From NCBI GenBank assembly GCA_964448935.1, contig CAYVBE010000073.1, forward strand, positions 1 through 17,168: a DNA stretch of 17,168 nt. The letters are read 5' to 3'. Origin of the DNA: CAYVBE01 sp964448935. Its GTDB lineage: Bacteria; Planctomycetota; Brocadiia; SM23-32. Shown here one piece after another: positions 1 to 7,055 of the stretch (the first letter of the stretch is position 1; every line of letters begins with the position of its first letter). The position numbers and the translations under genes are program-made. The notes below the pieces were generated by a model. That model ran no database searches. It was not told where the DNA came from and saw nothing but the letters and a program-made list of their open reading frames with translations.

Positions 1-616
1 CGGCCTCCACGAACAGCGCATGCCCCCGCCTCTCCTCGATCGGCCCCAGCGAGGCGACCACGGGCAGTTCGCCCTGGAAGATAGGCGGCACCTCCCGCTG
101 CTCCAGGCTCTCCACGTCAATGCCGTTATGGATGACCTCGATCTTGGAGCGGTCCACGCGGCACTGGTTCACCAGCCCCTCGCGCACGCTCTGCGAGGTG
201 GCGATGAGCCCGCCGAGATGCCGGGAGAGCCGGCGCAGGCCGCGGGTGCGCCGCGGCAGGCAGTGGACGGTGAGGACGAGGGGGAGGTCGGTGCATGGGG
301 CAAGCAGCTTCAGGGCGCCGCCCGCACGGTAGCTCTGCGCGTGCACGAGCTGGGGATCGAACTCCTCGACGGCAGAGAGAAACTTCCCCCGGCCGAGTTG
401 GAACCGCAGCCCCTGCAGATGGTCGAACTCCCGCATAGCCACGCCCTTCCGCCGGAGGATCGCCATGCTGGGCCCCGGCACGCAGAACACCATTACCTGG
501 ACCTGGGAATCCTGCAGCTCCGCCGCCAGATTGCACGTGTATTCGCTGGTGCCGCGCGGCTCCATCTGCGGGGCCAGCATCAGCACTCTGGTAACCGAAA
601 CCGTTTCCTGCGCCAT
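1..616 (-). CDS. GT4-type glycosyltransferase, N-terminal 205 residues (C-terminus beyond left edge)
   Basis: The frame is open from the window edge to an ATG at 616 and encodes an N-terminal Rossmann-like acceptor domain of a GT-B glycosyltransferase. Visible marks are an opening strand and loop (VLMLAPQMEPRGTSEY), the HAQSY segment near residue 98, the inter-domain VIHNGIDVESL stretch near residue 170, and the start of the donor domain (VASLGPIEERRGHALFVEA), which corresponds to the 'KGH' region of GT4 enzymes. There is no signal peptide, so it should act in the cytoplasm or on the inner face of the membrane, transferring a sugar from a nucleotide sugar to a glycan or lipid acceptor. No strong Shine-Dalgarno precedes the ATG, but it is the only sensible start. 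It lies 132 nt downstream of the substrate-binding protein gene on the same strand. The catalytic EX7E region lies outside the window, so activity cannot be judged. Confidence 0.85.
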   Translation of the reverse strand, partial: MAQETVSVTRVLMLAPQMEPRGTSEYTCNLAAELQDSQVQVMVFCVPGPSMAILRRKGVAMREFDHLQGLRFQLGRGKFLSAVEEFDPQLVHAQSYRAGGALKLLAPCTDLPLVLTVHCLPRRTRGLRRLSRHLGGLIATSQSVREGLVNQCRVDRSKIEVIHNGIDVESLEQREVPPIFQGELPVVASLGPIEERRGHALFVEA

Positions 617-748
617 GGCCGGGTGCGGAATGAATGGAAAGCGAACTCTAAGCAACAGGGGCAAACGAGCATGACATGTTACCCCGAAACGCGTCCGCTT
701 TCCACCACGAGAACCGACCCATGCACGGCTGCCAGCGTGCCGAGAGCC

Positions 749-1810
749 TTACGGCTGTGGCCAACCCGGACGCTGCTTCATTTGTCCAATTTCGCCAGAT
801 GAATGCGTCAGGCCTTGCGCTGCTTCTTCTACAAAGCGAGGCTCCCAGAACTCCTCCGGCCTCAGCGGGTTCTCCATCAGTCCTTTTGCCGCTGCCCATT
901 TCTGGAACTCGAGAACAGACCCAACATTGATTGCGCCGTCCGCCCGGATGCCCGGCCAGGTGGCCCGCTTCAGCAACTCCCGGCTCAGGTTGGTGTGTCG
1001 CTGTAGTATGGCGAGGTTCCGTTCCGTCTTGCCTTCACGGTAGCAACGAACGCCTTCGAGATACGCAGCCATAAACCTCAGACCGGTCTCCGGACGACGC
1101 TCCAGGAGTTCCGGCCCGAAGATCAGCACGGAATACTGAAAACCGGGAATGACCTCGTCGTCTCCGATCCACACCCGACTGTGCCCGTCCTCGACAGCCC
1201 GGGTCAACCAGGGCTCGCCCATGAACATAAGTTCAACCTGACCCGCAGCCATGGCCGGCAGCCGAGCAGGTCCGGGAATGGATAGGACCTTGAAATCATC
1301 TATACTGAGGCCATGAGAAGTCAGCCCGCGGTCAACAAACATGGAGGAGATTGTCTGACGCGGAGAGGCGAGACGCATTTGCCTGAGCCGTTCGGGCTGC
1401 TGCAGCATTCCTTGCTTAACCAGATCATTTCGGACCAGTACCGCTCCATACGGATGGCCGTCGCAAGGCACGTGTCCTTTGTCGGCCACTATCCTGACGG
1501 GCAAACCGCGGGCTATAAGGTTGAACAGACCGGCGCTGACCGCTCCTCCCCCCACGTCCAGCTTGCCGTTCGCCAACGCGGCGGTTCCATAGTGCGTCCG
1601 CCGAATGTTGACAAAATCCACCTCAAGGCCATAGTCTTTGAACAAGCCGTTCTCTTCCGCAACGAGCACGGGAGCAAAAGAGAGGTATGGCAAGTACGCA
1701 ACTCTCAAACTGGAAACCCCGAAGTTCTCCTTGGGGAGACTTGATTCTCCACACCCGGAGGGGCCTGCGACCAACACACAGGCAAGAAACACCAAAACCA
1801 TCCCACGCAT
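749..1810 (-). CDS. Orphan NMT1/SsuA-like ABC substrate-binding lipoprotein
   Basis: This 353-residue protein opens with a short export signal (MRGMVLVFLACVLVAG) ending at Cys20. The lipobox PSGC is imperfect, so lipidation is probable rather than certain. The mature part begins LRVAYLPYLSFAPVLVAEE and continues with NGLFKDYGLEVDF, the classic start of periplasmic binding proteins of the NMT1/THI5, SsuA and TauA group, which bind pyrimidine precursors, alkylsulfonates, taurine or similar small molecules. The ATG at 1810 is preferred over the one at 1822 because GGAG lies six bases before it. The gene follows the adenylate-forming enzyme by 24 nt and is probably cotranscribed with it. No permease or ATPase gene is in the window, so the ligand and even a transport role are open; it could be a sensor or a scavenger for a transporter elsewhere. 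Confidence 0.85.
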   Translation of the reverse strand: MRGMVLVFLACVLVAGPSGCGESSLPKENFGVSSLRVAYLPYLSFAPVLVAEENGLFKDYGLEVDFVNIRRTHYGTAALANGKLDVGGGAVSAGLFNLIARGLPVRIVADKGHVPCDGHPYGAVLVRNDLVKQGMLQQPERLRQMRLASPRQTISSMFVDRGLTSHGLSIDDFKVLSIPGPARLPAMAAGQVELMFMGEPWLTRAVEDGHSRVWIGDDEVIPGFQYSVLIFGPELLERRPETGLRFMAAYLEGVRCYREGKTERNLAILQRHTNLSRELLKRATWPGIRADGAINVGSVLEFQKWAAAKGLMENPLRPEEFWEPRFVEEAAQGLTHSSGEIGQMKQRPGWPQP

Positions 1811-1834
1811 GCGTTGCTCCATCCTAAGGATTTC

Positions 1835-3379
1835 TCAGCCACGTGCCGTTCCTTCTTCAATCTCCTGAGCCCGCATGGAACGGAGTGGCAGCAGCTTTGC
1901 CATCCTGCTCCACAGAGGCTTCTGCCGCCGGACGCGCACTGTCCCGGCCCGGTCCCATATCTCTCCCGCAAAACGCGCGGCCGAACCGCCCTGCTTCAAG
2001 GCGCCCACGAAAAACCGTGCCACTTCCGTGTCATCCTTGATGTTCAAAGTCGGGTCTACCAGCAGGGTCAGACGCGTTCTGTGTTCTCGGTCTTCTTCCT
2101 CAAGCAGCTGGTAATCCAGCGCCGAACCTCCAAACCTTAGCGGCAGTTTCTGCTCCAGGATATCCAGGATATCGTCCCGCACCAGCGTTACGCCCTCACC
2201 GGTCAGCTTGCCGTAGCTGCGGATGTCCCGAACATGTGTGGTATATCCAATCTGGCCCAATCCGCAGTCGCATGACCGCTCCTCAAGGATCCCGTAGTCG
2301 TCCAGGCCGACGTTGATCATCAGTTTGCTGGAGGCGGGGGACAGCGTGGTCACATAGAACGCGTCCACCGACCCTTGCCAACCGGGCACCCGTGTCGGCT
2401 TCTGGATTATCGCAACGGCGTCCTTTATCACATGCAAATCGCTCGGCCCGGTGTGCGCGGGGCACTCCAGTGCAAGTGTTCCGGCCTCCGTGGTGGCGTA
2501 GCAGGACATGTGGCGCGCTCCGGCAGCCTTGATTATCTGGGCCTTACCTGGGGTAGTTGGCTCGCCACCCCCAACGAACGTGAGCCCACTCAAGTCCAGA
2601 CCCCTTTGGAGCGCAGCCTGACACATTCTCGCCGCCGCGCTTATGCCAGTCCGTACCTGGCATACCCCATGGTCCGCAAGCATCCGTTGCGCCCATCGAA
2701 GAAGGGATGTGGGCGCGTCCAGTGGGAGCACCTCCGGTGTCGGGAGGCGGATGCCATACAAGCGGGTGATATTGCAGATGTAGCGCATGGCCAACCGGTC
2801 TCGGAGGCGAGCCGCGCCGGCTTTTCCGGCATGCGGCAGAAACCATCGAAGTGGCGGGTTATCGTAAACTACAGACCGCAGCAGAGCATTCAGGCCGGCC
2901 ACTCCTGGCAATCCGGGGCGGTAAATAACCCACGGTATTTCTGTCAAACCGTAGGCATCCAGGGAGATCAGACGCGAGGGAACCTGCCATAGCGCGTAGT
3001 CAAGGTCTATTGCAACGCGAGTGCCTGCACCGGTGGAGCCGCCGCTTCGGCCCAAGTAGCATCCGGGCACGAAGGGATTATCAAAGTCGCGAGTGCCTAC
3101 GCTCCGCTCAAGCCTGCCGCGCTTGATCGGTCGGCGTGCCTTGAACTCCTCGAACGTGACGAAAACCCCGGCCTCGTAGAGCCGTTCAAGCGCGGGTTCG
3201 AGCCCTTCGCTCAGCACCAGTCTCCGGACATCCTCGTAAGGGAACTGCGCGTGCTCGAACAATGGTCGGTACGGACTTGCCTTGCGCTCGAATACGCCTT
3301 TTTTCAGAATCCTCAGAAAGAGAGCTTCTCGCCTGCGCAGCCGCCGGCGGACGAATTCTCGGGCCTCGCGAACATCCAT
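1835..3379 (-). CDS. PaaK/CapK-like adenylate-forming enzyme
   Basis: The 514-residue product belongs to the phenylacetate-CoA ligase/CapK/coenzyme F390 synthetase branch of the AMP-forming superfamily. The phosphate-binding loop is GRSGGSTGAGT at residues 110-120. The adenine-binding stretch GGGEPTTPGK is at 270-279, followed by YATTEAG at 294-300, and a hinge-like region DYGILEERSCDCGLGQIG at 361-378 leads to RDIRSYGKLTGEG near 384-396. Such enzymes activate a carboxylate as acyl-AMP and pass it to CoA or another acceptor; CapK-type members occur in polysaccharide clusters. An in-frame ATG at 3490 would add 37 residues, but it coincides with the -10 box of a good promoter, so the ATG at 3379, which begins the recognisable family sequence, is preferred. 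It heads a minus-strand group with a binding protein and a glycosyltransferase. The acyl substrate is unknown. Confidence 0.8.
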   Translation of the reverse strand: MDVREAREFVRRRLRRREALFLRILKKGVFERKASPYRPLFEHAQFPYEDVRRLVLSEGLEPALERLYEAGVFVTFEEFKARRPIKRGRLERSVGTRDFDNPFVPGCYLGRSGGSTGAGTRVAIDLDYALWQVPSRLISLDAYGLTEIPWVIYRPGLPGVAGLNALLRSVVYDNPPLRWFLPHAGKAGAARLRDRLAMRYICNITRLYGIRLPTPEVLPLDAPTSLLRWAQRMLADHGVCQVRTGISAAARMCQAALQRGLDLSGLTFVGGGEPTTPGKAQIIKAAGARHMSCYATTEAGTLALECPAHTGPSDLHVIKDAVAIIQKPTRVPGWQGSVDAFYVTTLSPASSKLMINVGLDDYGILEERSCDCGLGQIGYTTHVRDIRSYGKLTGEGVTLVRDDILDILEQKLPLRFGGSALDYQLLEEEDREHRTRLTLLVDPTLNIKDDTEVARFFVGALKQGGSAARFAGEIWDRAGTVRVRRQKPLWSRMAKLLPLRSMRAQEIEEGTARG

Positions 3380-3488
3380 CTTTCGCCGACAAAAAGCGCC
3401 GGATTTCAGAGCAAACCGCGCATAGCATGAGAGTTGGCCGGGCAACGGCAAATGCACGTGGTCCTCCAGGTGGGTTTTGTGCGGGCTC

Positions 3489-3518
3489 ATTATATGCCGC
3501 TCTTCCAGCCTAGATCAA
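3489..3518 (-). promoter_or_regulatory. Sigma70-like promoter for the adenylate-forming enzyme gene
   Basis: Reading leftward, a TTGATC -35 box (3513-3518) is separated by 18 nt from a perfect TATAAT -10 box (3489-3494). Transcription would begin near 3481 and give a leader of about 100 nt before the ATG at 3379. The -10 box overlaps the alternative ATG at 3490, which argues against that start, although a GGAAGAG sequence does lie upstream of it. Confidence 0.55.
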
Positions 3519-3587
3519 AGCCCCGAAGGCAATATGTGACTTGGCCCAGTCTCACTGTGAAAGGAGCGTTGGGTCTCTCTCACGGCC

Positions 3588-3616
3588 TTGAGCCACATAA
3601 CTCTGGGCGCTACAAT
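3588..3616 (+). promoter_or_regulatory. Sigma70-like promoter for the FAD oxidoreductase operon
   Basis: TTGAGC (3588-3593) and TACAAT (3611-3616) are spaced by exactly 17 nt. The predicted transcript start near 3623 leaves a leader of about 24 nt ending in a strong ribosome binding site before the TTG at 3647. It lies back to back with the leftward promoter at 3489-3518, with about 70 nt between the two -35 boxes, leaving room for a shared operator. Confidence 0.6.
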
Positions 3617-3630
3617 GCGCCGCAGACTCA

Positions 3631-3640
3631 GGAAGGGAGG
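3631..3640 (+). promoter_or_regulatory. Ribosome binding site that decides a TTG start
   Basis: The purine-rich run GGAAGGGAGG ends six bases before TTG at 3647. No ATG or GTG in this frame lies close downstream of it, and the family's FAD-binding strand begins about ten residues after the TTG. An ATG start at 3434 would lie upstream of the predicted transcript start. Confidence 0.7.
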
Positions 3641-3646
3641 ACGACG

Positions 3647-5407
3647 TTGCTCACAACGGAGAAGCTTTCGGCGGAGTTCTGCGTTATCGGCGGCGGCATG
3701 GCGGGGCTGTGCGCGGCGCTCGCGGCGGCCCGGAACGGCGTGGACACCATACTCATGCACGAGCGGCCCATGCTGGGCGGCAACGCCTCCAGCGAGTGCC
3801 GCGTGCACATCTGCGGCGCCAACCAGCACGGCGGGCGGGAGAACGCCCGCGAGACCGGAATCGTGGAGGAGTTGGAGCTGCGTAACCTGGCGATCAATTC
3901 CCAGCGCAGCTACTCGGTGTGGGATACCGTCCTGCACGAGGCGGCGATGGAGGAGCCCAACCTGCGGCTGCTGCTGAACTGTAGCTGCAACGCGGCTCAG
4001 GTCGAGGGCGGGCGGATCGTCTCCGCCGCCGGGTGGCAGATCACCACACAGAAGCGGTTCGAGGTGCGGGCACAGTTCTACGCCGACTGCTCCGGGGACG
4101 GCATTACCGCAGCCGTGGCGGGGGCCGAATACCGCCACGGGCGCGAGGGTCAAAACGAGTTCGGCGAGTCCCTCGCGCCCGAGGAGCCGGACGATAAAAC
4201 CATGGGGATGACCTGCCTGTTCTCCGGCCGCGAGACGGACGAGCCTCAGCCTTTCACGCCGCCCGAGTGGGCCTACACCTTCGAGTCCCCCGACGACCTG
4301 CCCCACCGCCCGCCGGGCAATCTGGAGTGCGGCTACTGGTGGATCGAGTTGGGCGGCGAGGGCGACTCCATCGCCGATACCGAGGAGGTGCGCGACGAGC
4401 TGCTCAAGATCGTCTACGGCATCTGGGACCACCTGAAGAACCACGGCGACTACGGTGCCGAGAACTGGGTGCTGGACTGGGTACAGTTCCTGCCCGGCAA
4501 GCGCGAGAGCCGCCGCCTGGTCGGCGATCGCCTGCTGTGCCAGGGCGACATCGAGTCCGGCGGCCGTTTCCCGGATACCGTCGCCTACGGCGGCTGGTCT
4601 ATGGACCGCCATCCTCCGGGCGGGTTCTGGGACCCCGGCCCGCCGGCCCGTTTCGGCCAGGTGCCGGACGTCTACGGCATACCGCTGCGGTCCCTCTACT
4701 CGCGCAACATCGGCAACCTCTGGTTCGCCGGCCGCTGCGCCTCCTGCACCCACGTGGGCATGAGTTCGACGCGCGTGATGGGCACCTGCGCCGTCATGGG
4801 CCAGGCCGTCGGGACCGCCGTCGCCTACGCGACTCAGCACGATCTCTCGCCCCGCGAGTGCGCCTCGGGGGACGCCATCCGGTCCATCCAGCAACGGCTG
4901 CTGGCGGATGACTGCTTCCTGCCCGAAGTGCTGCGCGAATTCGGCTCGGACACTGCCGAGGCGGAGCTAACCGCCTCCTCCGGAGAGCCCGAGCCGCTGC
5001 GCGATGGTGTGAACCGAAACCGCCACGACGAGGTCCACTGCTGGAGCGCCGCGCCGGGAGAGTGGGCCGAATACCGCTGGAGCCGGCCGCGCGAGGTCCG
5101 ATCCGTCATCGTGGCATTCGACAGCAACCTGACGCCCGACATCAGCCTGAGCTACCACAACCGCCGCAACCGCTACGAGCGCACCCCGGACGAGATGGTG
5201 AAAGAGTTCGAGATACAGGCCGAGATCGGCGGCGAGTGGAAGACCATCCACCGCAGCGAAGACAACCGCCAGCGCTTCCACCGCATCGCATTCGACGACC
5301 TGCAGGCCACCGCGATCCGCCTGATCCCCCAATCAACCCACGGCAGCGAGGACGTCCGCATCTTCACCCTCGCCATCAACGAACTCGATCCGGGGGAGTT
5401 TCCGTGA
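3647..5407 (+). CDS. FAD-dependent oxidoreductase (FAD_oxidored family) with C-terminal discoidin-like domain
   Basis: This 586-residue protein starts at TTG and has a dinucleotide-binding fold at its N-terminus: GGGMAG at residues 15-20 and an acidic HER at 38-40 for the ribose of FAD. It is followed by LGGNASSECRVHICGAN (43-59), the signature of the FAD_oxidored family that is common in Planctomycetota, Verrucomicrobiota and relatives and is often annotated loosely as xanthan lyase-associated. From about residue 440 the sequence changes to a beta-rich domain (EWAEYRWSRPREVRSVIVAF, later AIRLIPQSTHGSEDVRIF) that resembles F5/8-type discoidin or galactose-binding modules. There is no signal peptide, so it should be cytoplasmic despite that domain. 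The stop overlaps the next gene's GTG by four bases. Substrate unknown; an alcohol, sugar or glycoside oxidation is an inference from the family. Confidence 0.85.
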   Translation: MLTTEKLSAEFCVIGGGMAGLCAALAAARNGVDTILMHERPMLGGNASSECRVHICGANQHGGRENARETGIVEELELRNLAINSQRSYSVWDTVLHEAAMEEPNLRLLLNCSCNAAQVEGGRIVSAAGWQITTQKRFEVRAQFYADCSGDGITAAVAGAEYRHGREGQNEFGESLAPEEPDDKTMGMTCLFSGRETDEPQPFTPPEWAYTFESPDDLPHRPPGNLECGYWWIELGGEGDSIADTEEVRDELLKIVYGIWDHLKNHGDYGAENWVLDWVQFLPGKRESRRLVGDRLLCQGDIESGGRFPDTVAYGGWSMDRHPPGGFWDPGPPARFGQVPDVYGIPLRSLYSRNIGNLWFAGRCASCTHVGMSSTRVMGTCAVMGQAVGTAVAYATQHDLSPRECASGDAIRSIQQRLLADDCFLPEVLREFGSDTAEAELTASSGEPEPLRDGVNRNRHDEVHCWSAAPGEWAEYRWSRPREVRSVIVAFDSNLTPDISLSYHNRRNRYERTPDEMVKEFEIQAEIGGEWKTIHRSEDNRQRFHRIAFDDLQATAIRLIPQSTHGSEDVRIFTLAINELDPGEFP

Positions 5408-6603
5408 GTTGCCCGGAGACCGACTCCCCGGCGGAAGAAACCGGTAAGCGTGTCTGGTCCCTCCGGCTGGGGCGGCGGGTTCTGGAGATCGGAATTTCCG
5501 TGGCGGTGCTGTTTACGGTGCCGCACCTTTGGTGCGTGCGGTATGCGGGGCGGTGGTATAGGGGGGAGGCAAAGCTGCAGGAAAAGTTGGGGCGCTCCGT
5601 GGCCCGGTGGATGGAGTCCGACATCCGGGCGGAGCATTTCGATACGGTCGGGACGCTATTCGATGCGGAGTGGGCCTTCGGCACCTACTTCGCCGCCGGG
5701 ATGGGCTACGGGCAGGTCGCACTGGAGCACCCGGCTCTGCGGGGGGACTGCCTCCGCCGGATGGATTTCGCTATCGAACAGCTACTGACCGAGGATGTCC
5801 GCGCCTTCGACCGGCAGAGCTGGGACGAAGACCCGCTGCTGACGCTGGACGGGCACAACGGACACGCGGCCTATCTCGGATATCTGAATCTGCTGCTCAG
5901 CCTGCGTAGGTTCGTGCATCCCGATGGCCCCCACGCGGAGCTCAACGACCGCATCACGGCGGCGCTGGCCCGGCGGGTCGCGAGGAGTTCCACGCTCCTC
6001 CTGGAGACGTATCCCCGCGAGGCCTATCCCGTGGACAACTGTGCCGTCATCGGCTCCATCGGCCTCTACGACCGGGCCACGGGCGCCGATCACTCGGAGC
6101 TGCTACGGCGGTGGATCGAGAGGTGCAAGGCGAACTACGTCCACCCCGAAACGGGCCTGCTGTATCAGGCGGTCGGCCACCGGAACGGGGACCCGCAGGA
6201 CGCACCGAGGGGCTCGGGCACGTGCCTGGGGCTCTACTTCCTCTCCTTCAGCCACCCGGGACTGTCGGCCGAACTCTACCGCGCCGTTAAGGCAGAACTG
6301 ACCTCCCGCGTGCTGGGTTTCGGCGGGGTGCGGGAGTATCCGCGCTCCTGGCCGGACGGCAGGGGCGACGTGGACTCGGGGCCCATCGTGTGGGGTTTCG
6401 GCATGTCGGCCACGGGCTTCGCCCTCGGCGGGGCGCGGGTCCACGACGACCGGACGCATTTCGCCGACCTGTACGCTACCGCTCACCTCGTGGGCGCCCC
6501 CGTCGCACGCGGCGGGGAGTTCACGTTCCTCACCGGCGGACCTCTCGGCGACGCGCTGATGTTCGCCATGCTTACCGCACAATCGCCCTGGGAGGCCCGA
6601 TGA
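5404..6603 (+). CDS. Membrane-anchored, probable alpha/alpha-toroid protein (linalool dehydratase/isomerase-like)
   Basis: Translation should start at the GTG that overlaps the preceding stop (GTGA), with GGGGGAG six bases upstream, giving 399 residues. A basic N-terminus precedes one membrane segment (about 26-45), so the large domain should face the periplasm. That domain is helical, with repeated patterns seen in alpha/alpha-barrel enzymes: GHNGHAAYLGYLNLLLS (150-166), YPVDNCAVIGSIGLYDR (208-224) and GDVDSGPIVWGFGMSATGFA (321-340). The layout and the DSGP-type motif recall proteins carrying the linalool dehydratase/isomerase-like domain, but I could not align it and the assignment is tentative. 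Conserved Asp, His and Cys residues (H151, D211, C213, D323) would suit an active site. Both gene boundaries are translational overlaps, which implies fixed stoichiometry with the flavoprotein and the small membrane protein. Confidence 0.7.
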   Translation: MSCPETDSPAEETGKRVWSLRLGRRVLEIGISVAVLFTVPHLWCVRYAGRWYRGEAKLQEKLGRSVARWMESDIRAEHFDTVGTLFDAEWAFGTYFAAGMGYGQVALEHPALRGDCLRRMDFAIEQLLTEDVRAFDRQSWDEDPLLTLDGHNGHAAYLGYLNLLLSLRRFVHPDGPHAELNDRITAALARRVARSSTLLLETYPREAYPVDNCAVIGSIGLYDRATGADHSELLRRWIERCKANYVHPETGLLYQAVGHRNGDPQDAPRGSGTCLGLYFLSFSHPGLSAELYRAVKAELTSRVLGFGGVREYPRSWPDGRGDVDSGPIVWGFGMSATGFALGGARVHDDRTHFADLYATAHLVGAPVARGGEFTFLTGGPLGDALMFAMLTAQSPWEAR

Positions 6604-6908
6604 CACGCATCCGAAAACGCCGGCTGCTGGAGTTGCTGATCGCGCCGGCCGCGCTGCTCGCGTTGCACTGGCTCCTGGGCCTCTGGATGCAACGCACGGG
6701 CGCGGCGGCCGTCATCCTTTCGGCGGGACCTCAGACTCCGGTGCACCTCATGGTCCTGACGGGCGGCTTCCTGCTGGTGCGGCTGGTGAGCATCCTCGCC
6801 CTGCCCGGCTTCGTAGCGGCCAACCTGGCCCTGCTGGCCCTCGACCTCCGGAAACAACGGATTTCTACGACAGAGAACGGCATGAACGACGGAAACGACG
6901 AAAAGTAA
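6600..6908 (+). CDS. Small two-helix membrane protein
   Basis: The ATG overlaps the preceding TGA (ATGA) and follows GGAGG at 6591-6595, so this 102-residue protein is clearly a translated member of the operon. A basic start (MTRIRKRR) precedes a first membrane segment at about residues 10-29. A second hydrophobic stretch spans roughly 50-80 and could be one long or two short helices. The tail is hydrophilic and acidic (TENGMNDGNDEK). I recognise no family. The gene order suggests that it anchors or partners the toroid protein encoded directly upstream. It is the last gene of the plus-strand operon before the convergent gap. Confidence 0.75.
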   Translation: MTRIRKRRLLELLIAPAALLALHWLLGLWMQRTGAAAVILSAGPQTPVHLMVLTGGFLLVRLVSILALPGFVAANLALLALDLRKQRISTTENGMNDGNDEK

Positions 6909-6915
6909 TTTCAAC

Positions 6916-6934
6916 GACGGCTGGCGCAGCCGTT
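6916..6934 (+). terminator. Hairpin in the convergent gap, weak terminator candidate
   Basis: A 7-bp perfect stem ACGGCTG/CAGCCGT with a 3-nt loop (plus one G-U pair) begins 8 nt after the stop of the plus-strand operon. There is no T-run on either side, so intrinsic termination would be weak. Its position between converging genes is the main support. Confidence 0.3.
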
Positions 6935-6948
6935 CTCCGGAAATCCCC

Positions 6949-6972
6949 TTACGTTGTTACGCCTTTACGCCG
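6949..6972. repeat. Degenerate 8-bp tandem repeat, three units
   Basis: TTACG recurs at 6949, 6957 and 6965 with a strict 8-bp period (TTACGTTG, TTACGCCT, TTACGCCG). It lies in the non-coding gap between convergent operons and has no obvious coding or promoter role. Confidence 0.6.
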
Positions 6973-6996
6973 TTTAATCCAATTTTGCCGCCGCCG

Positions 6997-7023
6997 TTCT
7001 CTGTGTTCTCTGTGCCCTCTGTG
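6997..7023. repeat. 9-bp tandem repeat, three units
   Basis: Two identical units TTCTCTGTG are followed by CCCTCTGTG, so CTCTGTG recurs every nine bases. It sits 25 bp after the 8-bp repeat in the same gap. I recall similar CTCTGTG-rich runs between genes in other environmental bacterial genomes, but that is memory, not something shown here. Confidence 0.65.
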
Positions 7024-7055
7024 GCCATATCGCCGGTCCGTTCCGTCCCCGGTGG

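Noticed and set aside
3380..3490. Extended start for the adenylate-forming enzyme at 3490
   Set aside because: The ATG overlaps a perfect TATAAT -10 box, and the extra 37 residues show no family similarity. It is not fully excluded, since GGAAGAG lies upstream.
3515..4894. A 459-codon minus-strand open frame
   Set aside because: It is antisense to the FAD oxidoreductase, rich in Ala, Val and Gly, with no motif; it would also overlap both promoters.
6949..7023. Possible CRISPR-like array
   Set aside because: Units are 8 and 9 bp with no spacers and only three copies each, so these are simple tandem repeats.
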